A stretch of DNA of 48,007 bases from positions 519,797 to 567,803 of the forward strand of contig JH152822.1 of NCBI GenBank assembly GCA_000226015.1. Direction: 5' to 3'. Position 1 is the first letter of the stretch; each line of letters starts with the position of its first letter. Positions 10,324 through 22,070 of the stretch are shown in pieces. A program made the position numbers and the translations under genes. Source of the DNA: Mnemiopsis leidyi (lineage: Eukaryota; Ctenophora; Tentaculata; Lobata; Bolinopsidae). Below the pieces are notes generated by a model. That model was not told the DNA's origin. It saw nothing but the letters and a program-made list of their open reading frames with translations, and ran no database searches.

Positions 10324-10449
10324 CTGTCCGAAGTATGGCGAGGTCCTCATGTTGCCGTTATAACACTGGTTTGAGTAAGGAGAGTGAGGTCCGGTTGTCG
10401 TACAGGGAGGAGCTACGTACGGTCCAGATCCGCTCATACAGTGGGGGTC
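10324..10449 (-). CDS. meis: Meis-class exon 8 (C-terminal region)
   Basis: Exactly 42 codons between a strong acceptor (CGCCTTCTCCGCAG) and donor (CAG|GTACGT), phase 0 at both ends. The peptide DPHCMSGSGPYVAPP and on to NMRTSPYFGQ is rich in Gly, Pro, Tyr and Asn. This matches the low-complexity style of Meis C-termini, but no defined fold is expected. Being in phase 0 at both ends, it can be skipped without a frame change. Confidence 0.8.
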
Positions 10450-13018
10450 CTGCGGAGAAGGCGGTTAGGTCACGTGATACGGATAGAGCTTGTCATGTTG
10501 TCAGAAAAGTGGTGATCAATCAGCGAGAATTAGTTACATGCTCCTTTTTAAAAATATCCTAGTATACTTATATGGACACAGCTGTAGTTTTGGTTCATTA
10601 CATCTACTTATGAAATTTCTCCAGAATCTGTAATGCAGGTTTTGTTATCAAACGTATATCGTTGTTGGCGCATTAGCTCAAGCGAACTGCTGATAGTAGG
10701 CGCTAAGTTATTAGAGTTATTCTAAAACGCAGTTTATTGGGGTAACTTTTCTACTGCTTAACGATTACAAACCGCTGAAATTCTACAACCTCCTAACAAT
10801 CCTATCTCAATACTTTAATATAAGTCTCATTGCGTCAAAGAGTGATAATGCAGGGCCATGGTAAAAAGTTAGGCGGCATGTTTAATCAGAGGCCAAGGAC
10901 TTGCTTACCAAGTTTAGAAACACTGCAGGGTTGCAGCTCTAGAAGTGCAGATGAAAGAGAATGCCGCTACGACAAGAGAACACAAACGAGAACATTGTGA
11001 CGAGAATTCGGGGTAAAGTCCATGTTAAACCCGACCCTACAACCTAACAGCGGGTGCAGCACATCCAAACCAGGATATTCAAGATTTGTCTTCTTTCTTA
11101 GAGCTGCCGTTTGAGGAAAACTCCCGCTCAGCACATATATTCATCTCCCTTTGTCATGGTCCCGTGACTAGCCGTATCTAATCACGTGACAGAATACAAT
11201 TCCTGTCAGCACCTCGTTTGAGCAGTTACAAAAATCAGGGTACAGTAATTTTAGGAGAAACACACGTCACACATAGCAGGTCAGGTGATCCGGCTTGGTA
11301 TGGTCATGTGACCTCGCCTGGCCATTGACCCTCGCTCGTTCGGTGGCGACCGCGTAGTTACTCCCCGCCCAATTTTGGGCTAGGAGTAAGATCATCGGTT
11401 ATTTGTCGAGGACATATTCCCATTCAGCAATAGGTCGAATAGGTCGTGTCAAGAAATTTGCAGGGGTTTATTTAAGAAACACTGATCCATTTTGAAGTGA
11501 AGATGGCCTTTATGGTCACATAGTGGTTATTTAAAGTGAAGAGACGGGAGTGGACAGAATATTTGCATGACATACGACCTTTAACAATTTTCTTGAAATT
11601 TAGAATAAGGTGGCAGATGTTTTGCTGGCCCTAGATGAGACAAAAAGATTACACCAACATCAAACCAGATATCGTAATGATTTCCTGCACCGCAACTCAG
11701 CAAATGACATAATGCCCCAGCGGCACCCAACCACACATACCGTATAGCTAGCCGCAACACACAGACACGTCTATGCTCACGTACACATTCGGACTGAAAA
11801 CTATGCGGCACCCAGACACCTAGACCAACAGACTATTCAACATCCTACTGAGATCGGCTGGAGCCGGCTGGCCTAGACGCTTCCTGGTTTCATTGTTCTC
11901 TAGCGGTCACGTGACGAGTTATGTAATCATGGGAAGGTGACGTCACCGTTTGAGATTATTGGTAGTGTGGAAATACAAATTTTTGTTTGCTCGAAATTCT
12001 GTTCCTGTTTTCAGTTGTAGACTGAATTAGTCACGAATTTGACAGAATCTTCACTTTAAGAAACTTTAAGAAAATGTTTACTTCTAGAGTAAATAAATAT
12101 TAGCTGAACACCGATTAGGCGGATTTTTGGTGAGTTAGCCAAATCATGGCCATGGTCACAGAATGAGGCATGGGATTCCAGATTGTCAGATATGATGGTA
12201 CATTCTATGCAAGATACAACTGAATAAATAGAAATTGCGTGTCGTTGAAAGTGATTTCCCCCACCCACAAAACGTTGGATGATTTTTAATTTCATTGATA
12301 AACTTGCAAAGTTGGTTATTAATGGGCATTGATAAATCGCCCTCAACTTCGAGGGAGGCATAATTGAATTCGCTCTTTTAATCAAAAGTTGGATCATTAC
12401 AGAAAACATCGGCCCCTCCAGTGCACCACATTTAACCTATTTTCATGTCACTGCTCACCATTGGTTAATCCTTAAGCGAGGAACAATTTGAAGTGTTTTT
12501 ATTGGTGCTTGATTTTGAGGAGTGAATGCTCAATTACCGCTTGAAACATAGAATTAGGAAATATTGGTGCCAAGGTTAACATGTTTTTGGTTACAAAAGA
12601 CACGGACAAACGATGATCTACGGGCCTCATTTCGGACTTCGAAAATTCAATAACTCATTTGTTAAGTCAAAATTAGGTTCATTCAGTAGGATGTTTGAGA
12701 GGGCTTTGTTTGTAGTTGGGGACCAAATCAATAATGCAGGTATTAAATCACACACTACTTTAGCATAACGTCATGGCTTGGCGGTGACTAAATTGAACTT
12801 GAGAAACTCGTTTTAAATAGCTACAATGATATAAATCGAATTGATGGATATCCCAGCTCTAGTTGATAAGATGATATCATAGACCTGTTATTTAAGTGAA
12901 GACTAATTATGAAACCCCCTTAATCCAAAAATAGATCTTAACATTCTGGGTTTTGATCCAGTTTTATCTAAAACGATGTAAACACATAGGCAGCGAACAA
13001 TTTAAGACGGAGACGTAC

Positions 13019-13265
13019 CGATATGAGGGCGAAGTCTCCATAGTAGTTGTTGTTGATGGTGGGGTTGATGGCGATGGTTTGAGGCATGTTCGGGCTCATA
13101 TTGAGAGGGGGAGGAGCCCGGATCCCGGGTCCTACAGGTGAGTGGATCATCCCCCCGCTCGGCTTTCTCCGTCGAGATTTGAACACTGTCACTACCGGGG
13201 CTTTGCCGGTTCTGTTCGAGGCATCGATCATCGGTTGTACTATCCTTCTTCGGGCGTTAATAAAC
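13019..13265 (-). CDS. meis: Meis-class exon 7: homeodomain helix 3 end and C-terminal linker
   Basis: The acceptor TGTACACTCAG leads into G-TTT-ATT, which completes W and reads FINARRRIVQPMIDASNR. This is the recognition-helix end and the Meis-specific QPMID(Q/A)SNR signature. There follows an unusual basic stretch (VTVFKSRRRKPSGG) not seen at this place in vertebrate or fly Meis as I recall them, then GIRAPPPLNM, which recalls the vertebrate GIRAPGPM. The exon ends in phase 0 at a GTACGT donor. Length is 247 nt. The basic stretch may act as an extra nuclear signal (inference). Confidence 0.9.
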
Positions 13266-13409
13266 CTGAGTGTACATAGAAGTCAGATGAGAGAAGCAGC
13301 AGGAGATTGTAAATTTACGGTCTTGAGAATTTCGAAATCAAACAAAATTTGAACAAAATTATCAATTGTTTCCAACGTTATTTGGGACTGTAAAATCCGG
13401 ATCACGTAC

Positions 13410-13486
13410 CAATTGTTGACTTGGAGAATGGTCAGTCCGGTGTCCTGGGCCAATGCTCTTTTCTGGTCTTCTGATGGGTAGGGATG
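13410..13486 (-). CDS. meis: Meis-class exon 6: homeodomain helices 1-3
   Basis: This exon is 77 nt, from acceptor TTTTCTCCCTCAG to donor TTG|GTACGT. It reads [20 protein letters not shown] then LQVNN and two bases of the W codon. HPYP marks the end of the three-residue TALE loop. Both borders fall at intron positions conserved in Meis genes across animals. The vertebrate form is [20 protein letters not shown], so only a few residues differ. Confidence 0.95.
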
Positions 13487-13908
13487 CTGAGGGAGAAAAT
13501 TGTTGATAAGAAAACGAACTCAATAAGATTTTGAAGGTCGAAAAATAGAAATCAGTAGTGGTTAAAAAATATGGGCCAAATCTATAGTTCCTCAGAAAAT
13601 ATAACTGCTGTTTTAGTTGTTTAACAATGGGTAAGAAACTATTTTAAAAAGCTTACAGCACTTTCTTCTATTCTAAATCAATCTACCCAGTACATTTCAA
13701 CTATGTCATCCTGTCATCAGACATATTCCGAAGACAAACACATTTATGAGGGTGTCAAACACAGGCTCGAACAGGTAGCTATAACACCGATATGTGTAGA
13801 GTTGTATGTTCGGCTAACATAAAGTAAGAAGCAAGTCACAACAGAAGCCATGTAGACGAGCGGCGAAGGGTAAATTAACGTGAAAGCGATTGCTGAAACT
13901 TCACCAAC

Positions 13909-14048
13909 CGTAAGATGCTGAAACAACCAGGCCTTCATAATGTTCGTAGCTGATTTGGGGAATATCCCCCGCTTCTTCTGGGTTACTTTCGTGTCCTTCG
14001 TTTCTTGCTCGCAGTGTGAGATGTTCTCCGATCCAGGTGACACTTTCC
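13909..14048 (-). CDS. meis: Meis-class exon 5: start of the TALE homeodomain
   Basis: Two bases and 46 codons between an acceptor (TTTAAATCTGCAG) and a donor (ACG|GTTGGT). After a Ser/Glu/Lys-rich leader it reads [20 protein letters not shown] then HLT, the N-terminal arm and first helix of a Meis homeodomain. Vertebrate Meis has [20 protein letters not shown]. The distinction from Pknox is clear, because Pknox has RGVLPKHATNVM. Exon 6 continues in phase 0 with HPYP. Confidence 0.95.
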
Positions 14049-14270
14049 CTGCAGATTTAAACAATTATAGTTTGGTTATCAATTCTGTAACATCAACTGG
14101 TCAATCGTAAAACAATCCAGTTTACTTATTGATGATTCAATTGAAGTAAAAGAAACATACGAGTAAACGGGCGAATGTGTAATGTTACAAACGGACAAAT
14201 AAACAAGGGAACAGAAAAAACAGAGGCAAAACAAAGGCTCAAACAATTGCGAACAAACAAATGAACAAAC

Positions 14271-14358
14271 CTATCATATGATGAAGTTTGGTGTCCTGTT
14301 CGATGCATCTTCTTTTGCTGGGGTTCTCCTCGACATGAGCCCACATGTTTTGGGAGTA
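14271..14358 (-). CDS. meis: Meis-class exon 4: linker upstream of the homeodomain
   Basis: The acceptor AACCCCTTGTTCCAG opens 29 codons and one base (YSQNMWAHVEENPSKRRC...) ending at a donor ATAG|GTTTGT. The single trailing G plus the two leading bases of exon 5 give a Gly codon, so the frame joins the homeodomain exon. The segment is not conserved in families I know. SKRR could be part of a nuclear signal. It starts in phase 0, matching the end of exon 3. Confidence 0.75.
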
Positions 14359-14390
14359 CTGGAACAAGGGGTTAAGTTAGTTGGGTGGTT

Positions 14391-14490
14391 ATTAAAGTTG
14401 TTTTATAGGGTACATAGTTTTGTTTGTCTTATGTTAGGTGATAATTAAAGTTGTTTATAGGATACACAGTTTTGTTTGTCTTATGTTAGG
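14391..14490. repeat. about 50-bp direct duplication in a Meis intron
   Basis: ATTAAAGTTGTTT followed by TAGG(G/A)TACA(T/C)AGTTTTG and TTTGTCTTATGTTAGG occurs at 14391-14438 and again at 14444-14490, period 53 bp, with a few mismatches. It lies just upstream of exon 4 on the minus strand. Confidence 0.85.
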
Positions 14491-16723
14491 TTCATCAAGT
14501 TGTCGTGATGTGCAGGAATAAGAACTGGTGTGTTTACCTATCTCTATAAGTCGAAATTTACTAAATAACCGCGCTATTTGTAACGTCTCTTTTTGTCAAC
14601 TACAAAATTTCAAATTTGAGCACTGGCGTTAGTAATGAATCGTAATTAACATCAGTCATGATTATGTCGAACTTGACATGATCTCAATTCATTTTACAAG
14701 GAACCCCGGACGACAGTTGTCTGAAACCAGACATGTGCCTTCGAGCTAGAGTTCAAAAATGAAGCGTGCAAGTTCATTTCGACACAAGGACCTGGATGCA
14801 ATGTCAAGAACAATGACAGAAAACGTTAAACCGACGTATAAATAGGGGCACATTAATTACGAAGCTGCCAAAACCTTCACCAAATCAAATTAGGAACCCT
14901 ATCTCAGGTTTGTCCATCTCACAGCAAGGTCTGACAGTCCCTGTCCAGAATCATAAATTGATTTTTGGGCAGACCAATCGGAGAAGCGGTTCACCCAGTG
15001 ATCAAGCACGAAACCGATAAATGGATGCCTAAAATTTCCACGTTTATGGAGCTTTGATCAATTCGAACTAATACTATTAGATTGAACAGTAACGTCTAGC
15101 CCTTAAACTGTCAATATGACGAACAGGAAAATAGCTAGACTCGGGACAGCTACATAATTTGGTCTATATTAATGTACCTATGTGAGCTGGTTTATGCCTT
15201 TCAAGGCAGAACGGGAAGGGTTTAAAGTTTAAACGCACTAGCCGGCACCCTAATCCAATCAGATCAAATACCTCGATTTAAGCTTGCTGGACTTTATAGA
15301 GCAGTCTGTCTGCGAGATTTTAACCCTTTAACTTGATAACATGTTAATCTAACTTTTATGCGCATGCTAGTTGGTCACTGTGTCACGTGACCGAGAGAAA
15401 GGCATAGTCCTACCCAAAAACGTAGAACCTCGACTAAACTGTTTAGCAAATATAATAATGGCACCGCAGTCGTACCAATAGTAGCAAGTTAAGAAGACTC
15501 GCCATGCTGTCATTCGATAATCGGGACGCGAAAATTGAGTCACGATCATTGATTATTATAGTGGTCTTGATTGGCCGGGAATTGAGCAGAATAAGATAGA
15601 AGGAGTCGATGATAGCTTGGCGAAAAGGAATAACATTGAGACATTGGGTGATCTGAACCACAATATTGCGACATGAGGATATATTCGACTTGTTAGCAAG
15701 TAATGCTTGAAAGATTTTTCTAATTTACGAAAAAGTCGATTTAAAACTAAAACTTCAACCTGTAGACTAACGAAAGTACTGAGTTCTCTCTACTTAAATA
15801 GTACGGAAGCTCCTTCTGGACCCTGGACAAAAATCGTCTATATTTCCACCTTCCAATTGAGATAATTGAGGGGCTCGGTCACAGTCAATTCCAGAGGATA
15901 GTTGACAGAGAGAGAGAGAGAGAACACTTCACGCCGGTTGGAGTGATGAGCCAGGGGTGGGTGGGGCGCGAAGATCTCTAAGGGTGCGATATGATTTCAA
16001 CACAGTTTGACACTTGTGAGCTGGTTTGGATGAGGGGTTCATCCAACCTTGTTGCCATGTCTGGAACTAGATGGTACTCAATTAGGGTTATCAATTAGGG
16101 TTACAAATCATGAAATCTCTATATTCCCTTTGCAAGAAGTAGAACTTGACACGTACGTGCTTTAAAATTTCAGAGAATTATACCCTTGTCAACAGAATTA
16201 AACTGACCAATGCCATCTACCCGTAAAAGGTAATTATGGCGATTTATTGTACACGACTAACTTTGAATTATTGCGGGAAGCGACAAACTCTTACAGGAAA
16301 CCCAACGACTGTGCAGTTCAGCAAAAATTACCCGGTGAGAATCGCGATATTCTGCCGGTGTTAAAAGTCCTGATTCATGACAAAAACATGTCAAAGAGGG
16401 CATCTAAAGACGTCCTCGGACCCACCAAGGGAGCTACAGACTGACTTTTCAAGTAATTTCGGTATAAAGGATGTGAAATAGTCGACATTGCCAGTTCAGC
16501 TGTTCGGAGCACCCAGGTTCATGATTTAATGGCACTGCAGAGAGGTTGTGAAAGTATCATAAATTCAAACAAACATCGCCATCCGTTCTGGTTCTCACTC
16601 CTGATTGGCTACAGCAAATTAAACTGCGTAGCAAATACGAACGATAAACTCGGGAACTAAACCGAGCTTATCGAGGAATCTTCCAATAGGAGGTTAGCCA
16701 TCAATTCTCTGTTCGTTACTTAC

Positions 16724-16954
16724 GGTTGGCGAGACGAGGAGAGGAGGCGTAGCTGACCGCTCCCTCTTTAGCTGATAGACGGACACATCTTCCCTGGTTG
16801 TAGGTGAGCTCCGGATCAGGGTGGAGAGGTGGGTTGGCGATCTCTGGGGAGGTAGTTCGGGGGTGGTAGTCTGACGGAACTGGGAGAAGGAACATCCGCT
16901 CAGTTCGATAAAGTTGGGGTGAGTCTCACATTTGATCATGGTTGAAGTAGCTAG
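16724..16954 (-). CDS. meis: Meis-class exon 3: Ser/Pro/Thr-rich linker with a possible internal start
   Basis: This is a 231-nt exon, phase 0 at both ends. The acceptor is excellent (TTTCTAACTCCCTCCCAACCAG, with a CTAAC branch point) and the donor is perfect (ACC|GTAAGT). It encodes 77 residues. The sixth codon is an ATG (MIKCETHPNFIELSG...) in a fair context, so a transcript starting in the preceding intron could initiate here. The rest is rich in Thr, Pro and Ser (TTTPELPPQRSPTHLS). No part resembles the MEIS domain. Confidence 0.75.
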
Positions 16955-17271
16955 CTGGTTGGGAGGGAGTTAGAAAGTTGATGGAGTGCTGTTGAAAGGA
17001 AACGCAAGATGTAGAAATCGTAATGGTCGAAAACAGTTACAAGGATCAAGCCAGCATTAAACTTTAGGCACCATATATGGCAGAGCAACGAAACGAAGAA
17101 AATCTTAAAGTTACAGAGGCAAATGTCCGAAACTCAAGCAAAACGAACACAACGTAATCTGCACATTTGGCAGGGCGAAGGTGCAGTGGAAATGTTGCGG
17201 AAGTAAACAAAGCAGGGTCTAAGGTGCAGCGGCTGCTGGGGGGTCTCCTCATGGTAATGACTCCAGACAGA

Positions 17272-17388
17272 CTATATACCCCCAGTCCTCCGTTGAGGTG
17301 AAATAATTCCCACGTGACCACGCGCCGCTGATTACGTCATCAAACTCCGCATCACGTGACCTCTAAATCCGGGTACTCGTCTCACGTG
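17272..17388 (-). promoter_or_regulatory. candidate internal promoter upstream of Meis exon 3
   Basis: On the minus strand TATATAG (17278-17272) is preceded by three CACGTG sites at 17311, 17353 and 17383. The last two have the extended TCACGTGA form. Expected transcription start is near 17240, about 290 bp before exon 3. A transcript from here would begin translation at the exon 3 ATG (16939) and make a shorter homeodomain protein. No initiator or expression evidence is available. Confidence 0.4.
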
Positions 17389-17561
17389 ATCTGGTGCGGA
17401 TCTCACAGGGGTCGCATGCAGTGCGGGGCTTCTCTAACTTCTGATTATCCGGATCCAAACTAGAATCTGATCAAGCCGAGACGAGACCAGGACCAATCAG
17501 GGCACATTCCAGCCAGTCATGTGACGAGCTCGTAATCATTCTAAAAGCTTGCCAACTCACT

Positions 17562-17688
17562 GTAATGGCGTCAATAAACATCTTAGGCGGCATAAGCCAG
17601 ACTAAAGAGGATTTTGCCGAGCAGCGACTGAGGTTAGGGACTGGATTTAAACCGTAATTCTTTATTCCCATGAGTATTAGCGGGATAA
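17562..17688 (-). CDS. possible alternative exon feeding Meis exon 3
   Basis: An open frame ends in phase 0 at a good donor (ACA|GTGAGT), and exon 3 starts in phase 0. The peptide contains LVWLMPPKMFIDAIT. There is an in-frame ATG (MGIKNYG...) near 17671, but no clear promoter above it. It could be an alternative first exon or chance. A second isolated donor, CAAGG|GTAAGTTT at 18033, may end another untranslated first exon. Confidence 0.2.
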
Positions 17689-19600
17689 ATTTGATCAATT
17701 ATCGGTACGAGCAGGTAAACGTTTATCGAACCGTAAAACCAGCAAAGTCCCAGTATTTTATAGGTTTATGGGAACAAGCCTAACTGTCTTATCGTGAATT
17801 TCCTGTGGGAGAATCCTACAGTTTTCAAACATTTTTAGCGACTTTAACATTAGATCAAATTAACGAATTATCGAACGTGAGATAAGATTGGAAGTATGAG
17901 AATGAAAACTGTGACTTAACAAGAAATGACCCGAATTCGATCTAGCGCCACTATACCATTAACAACATGCAAATAAAAGCAAGTTTCAAGATTCTAACCA
18001 GTCTTATTAATCATAGTTTCTACACAAACTTACCCTTGTATCCGCCCTACTCCCTTCCAGGACACAGACCAATGACGAAGCGGCATAAGATGGGGGACAC
18101 CCAATCAAATAACGAGTAACTCGCGCTTGACAAATACCCCGCAATAGAGGAATAGGCGGGGCCGGTCATTTATTAGGTTCCAAGTGGGCTTACATGAAAA
18201 GACCAATCAACGTAAACAATTGAATTCTATCTGCATGTTGATTTACAATAGTGGTTTGGTTGGAAAATCCCAATTTATACCAGTTTAGTAGATGGAAAGA
18301 TTTTTGCCATAACAAGTGAAGCAGCAGTTACAAGAGAGGTTTTTCCCAATCAAATATTTCAATTTTCACTACTGGGGTTTCCGACAGGACCTCATTTAGC
18401 CAACAATTAGCAAGATCGTAAGGCAGTCTGAAGAACAGAGTCCCAATTTAACGAGAATCTAATCAATGGTTACACCAATGACTAATCAGTGCAGCGTCTT
18501 CCAGAGTACTAAATCAAGAAAAGTCTTTTAGTCTGACAAGCCGATTACCGGGTAAATTGTGAAACAGAAAATATTTTCAACGTCTTTTCATCTTATGGAT
18601 AATCGTAATGCTTGGTCAATGGAATATAATCTTATTTGAACCAATGTGTGGATCAGGAAAGGCATGGAAACTGGAAAGTGTCCATGCAGACCAGCCCCTG
18701 GCGCAATACGGCTCTTTCAGGGGTCTTAAGAGGCAAGGTGCACAGTTAAGGAGCTCAGAGATCGGTGCAGACGGTCGAAATCATGGAGAGTAGTGACGAG
18801 ACCATTTCGACAAGTTGAGGGATGGAACTTTAGCTGTCTCCGGAAAACACTGTTTTCTGGTAGTAGTCGCAGCTCCATATCAGTAAACAGTACAGATCTA
18901 ATTCGATTTATTGCTGTCTCTATGTTGATGGCTCGTGGGACCTGATTGACAGGTTAAAGATTGATATTACTAACGGCCTCCCTTTAAAGTGGAGTTCTAC
19001 TTTATAAGCTGAGCCTTACGTCAAGCGCCATGATTCATCACGCTTAGTTGGTCAATGCCCAGATAGGATGTTAACAGCAAGATTGTGTACGGACCAAGCA
19101 CTGTTTATAGATGCATCGGTAACTTTCTACAATCTAAGTTCGCAAGGTCTTACTCAAAATATTTATCATCCAACAGATTCAGGCGTGTCCCAAGTTCTAC
19201 TTGAAATAATTAGCTCTCCTTCAGTCACAGAATTGTGTGAGGATAAATCCTAGGGATTCCCTGAGCAGCTCAACACAACGACGTTTAAAATGCAGTTAAA
19301 CGATGAAAGGACGCGTCAAACACTACATTAATGAGTTAGGCTCACGTGGGAAACAATAATAACTAAAACTTCAATAACCGTTGACACTGACTGTTTTAAC
19401 AGTTTTTAGCGGGGTTGTCATCACGCGAAACGAGGGTGATGTGAAAGATTTGCTACTAAAAATGTACCTGGTGACAGGAGTTAGAGCCTCATCTCTGAAA
19501 TGGGAGACGGATGTTGGTGGTGCTAAAAAAGTAGAAGGTGATGGACCGTGTCCGTTACAAGTTTGTCTAACTACTTGGCGGAATAATTCGATATCTATTA

Positions 19601-19740
19601 TCGAGATATACTTGTTGCGATAAGCAACTAGAAAAAACGTATACTTTTAATGTCGGCAGCCGGATATATATCGAGATATACTTGTCGAGATAAGCAACTA
19701 GAAAAAACGTATACTTTAAATGTCGACAGCCCCATATACG
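19601..19740. repeat. two tandem 70-bp units
   Basis: TCGAGATATACTTGT starts each copy (19601 and 19671). Each continues GATAAGCAACTAGAAAAAAC, then GTATACTTT, and ends near GTCG(G/A)CAGCC. The two copies are about 90 percent alike by eye. Located in a Meis intron. Confidence 0.85.
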
Positions 19741-20136
19741 ATGATACCGAGATTTCCGTGCTGTTATCATTGGTCAGATTAAACTTAATTGTGACCAACC
19801 ATAGTTGATACTCAACATGTGCAAAGTAACGTGCAGGATTCAAGCACGATAATGAGTTATCGGGGTTATCATTTACCCTGCCTTTTACTTTGAATAAATC
19901 AACCTAATGCAGAAATTTTGTCAAATTTTTACACCAACTACTAATGTAAGTATATTTTGTGTCAGTTTGTCAGTCACCAAGTCAGTACCATACAGTTTCG
20001 TCAGCCAGTCCCCAAAGGGAAATACGAATTTATCTATGCTAGTGTTGCCGCCAGTTAAAAAAAGTGTTGCAGCAAGTGTAAATGTAAACGGAACAAAACT
20101 TTATTTAAAAGGAAAATTTTAAAAAGTATGACTCAC

Positions 20137-20232
20137 CATGTCCATAGCTTCGAGTTTGGGCATCCTTAACAAGTCTAGCTTACTTTGGGGAACTGTTATA
20201 TCAACTGGCATCAAATATCTGAACTTGCCTTC
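20137..20232 (-). CDS. meis: Meis-class exon 2 (candidate)
   Basis: 32 codons, phase 0 at both ends, between an acceptor (ATCCACATTAG) and a strong donor (ATG|GTGAGT). It reads EGKFRYLMPVDITVPQSKLD and ends EAMDM. It joins exon 3 without a frame change. The run RYLMPVDITV loosely recalls the end of the MEIS-B motif (RYI...KMPIDLVI) and might be a degenerate remnant, but this is a weak similarity. It could also begin translation at its internal ATG if the upstream exon is untranslated. Confidence 0.55.
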
Positions 20233-21900
20233 CTAATGTGGATATTATGATTAAAAGATGGGAATGCAATCTTAAATTTATGATTGATTTATCGGCGTGG
20301 CTTATTTTGCATTTAAGAATTAAGGTCGCACGATTTTGCAAGGAATTTGAATACCTCATCAGTTAAAAATGGTATGAGAAGATTATAAAATTTCAATTTT
20401 AATTTTAGATCGGAAACAAATCGAGAAATTTGCAAATCAAGGAACTTTAACTTGAATGTTGGAAGGGAATGGTAGCATATATTGGATACTGAGGTGCTAT
20501 CTAAATAAATAGATAAAATAATGTGGCCAATCAAAATGTCCAGACAAATTGAAACATAAACAGTCTAGAAGTGGTCATCCAAAACGACACATCATTTGGC
20601 ACAAATCGGACAAGAATCGGATTTCAATTATTGAAAATCCGCCAATTAATTAGGACAAGTTGTAGTAACAGTGATTGGATGGTTAACTGTTTCATCTGTG
20701 TTACGAAATATAATTGTAGCTAATGAGTGGATGTGCTAGGGGACTACAAGAAATGCATGCAGATTTTCTATCAGTAATCGTTATTTTCGCCAAACAAAGG
20801 AAATGGTTGTCACGTCTTTAATTAGCAATACCCTTATTATAGTTACTTTACTGTAAAGACTTTTGCTTTTATGATTTAGTTTAATAGTTTGAGGGATACT
20901 GGTATTTTCAAGTTTAATACATATTCTTAATATTTCACTCAGCCTAAATTGAGAGAGATTAATTATTGATTAACGGTCACGTTCACTGATTAGTGATTTC
21001 CCAAGATCTTAATCGCACCTTAGTCTACCAAAAGAAAGAATCCATCAATTTCCCAAGGTTAAAAAGACAAGAATTAAAGGAAATTATCGAAGGGCCAGGT
21101 AATTGAGACTTTGAAGGTAGAGATAAAAGGACCACCTTTATCGTTGTGTGAACGAAGTTGGGTATATTTTCACACCTCAACAGCTACAAACTCTAGACAA
21201 GGTTTAACAAATAACTTGTTTGGGAATTCCCCTAAATGATAGGAAGGAAGTTATTTAATTAGCAGAACATTGATTAATCCCCTTGTATGTGGATGTGATA
21301 ATGGATCAGTTGATGTCCTGAAAGTAAGATCAAGCAAGAGGAAATTGCCGATGTGAAAACGTATGAGGATACTGTTAAGACACGTGGATGGGTGAAATGG
21401 TGATAGTAAATTTGAGCAAATAAAATTGTCAAGTTGTTTGTAATATCGTTTTAAACAAGGAAGATGCAAAACAGATATGGCCAGTGTCCAAGGTTCAGCG
21501 GAAAATACAATTTAAAAGTGCGATCATGATCATAGGATTGACCGTCAGTCTAAAATTTAAGAGTTTGTCAACCATTTGTCAATTCTTCAATATGATAAAC
21601 AAAACGGAAAGATTGATGGTTTTATGGAAGTTTAATAACCTGACTTTTCAAAATCAAAACCTTCAAAGTCACTCCAGAAAGCTTTAAGAATAAACCTTGA
21701 GCGATTGATTCAGCCTGAGGAACCTAGGGCCAACAGAAAAAAACGGAGGTAGCCATAGAATAGTACGGTTCACAGGACGGAGGTGAAACTTGTACACTTT
21801 GTTGTGACACACGATTTTCAACACTTAACAACAGGACCGCAAAGCGAACACACACTCACACCCACACACACTGAACACTCTCTCAGCATTTGTCAGCAAG
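20233..21900. other. intronic DNA, no feature seen
   Basis: AT-rich sequence in the Meis intron between the first two exons of the model. No supported exon on either strand. One isolated CACGTG occurs at 21381. Confidence 0.5.
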
Positions 21901-21952
21901 TTGTCAAAATAAACTAGATTTCAAACACACTATCCACCAGGCGAAGTAGCAT

Positions 21953-22070
21953 TATAAATACCGCTCCTACCTCGCTGACCGAGCAAGAGCTCGCGGAGCA
22001 CGTGATTGGTGCACGTGCGTTGCGATGGTAACCGACTCGGTCACGTGGTGTAGTGCGCGAACCAATGAAA
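21953..22070 (-). promoter_or_regulatory. candidate TATA promoter with E-boxes and CCAAT boxes
   Basis: On the minus strand TATTTATA lies at 21960-21953. Upstream of it are CACGTG at 21999, 22012 and 22042, an ATTGG overlapping the first of these, and a reverse CCAAT at 22064. This order (CCAAT, E-box, TATA) suits a minus-strand start near 21925, which could supply an untranslated first exon for the Meis exon at 20137-20232. The spacing is the argument; no transcript is known. Confidence 0.4.

Noticed and set aside
12056-12409. 117-codon minus-strand frame
   Set aside because: Lies inside a Meis intron, with no splice sites and no conserved motif.
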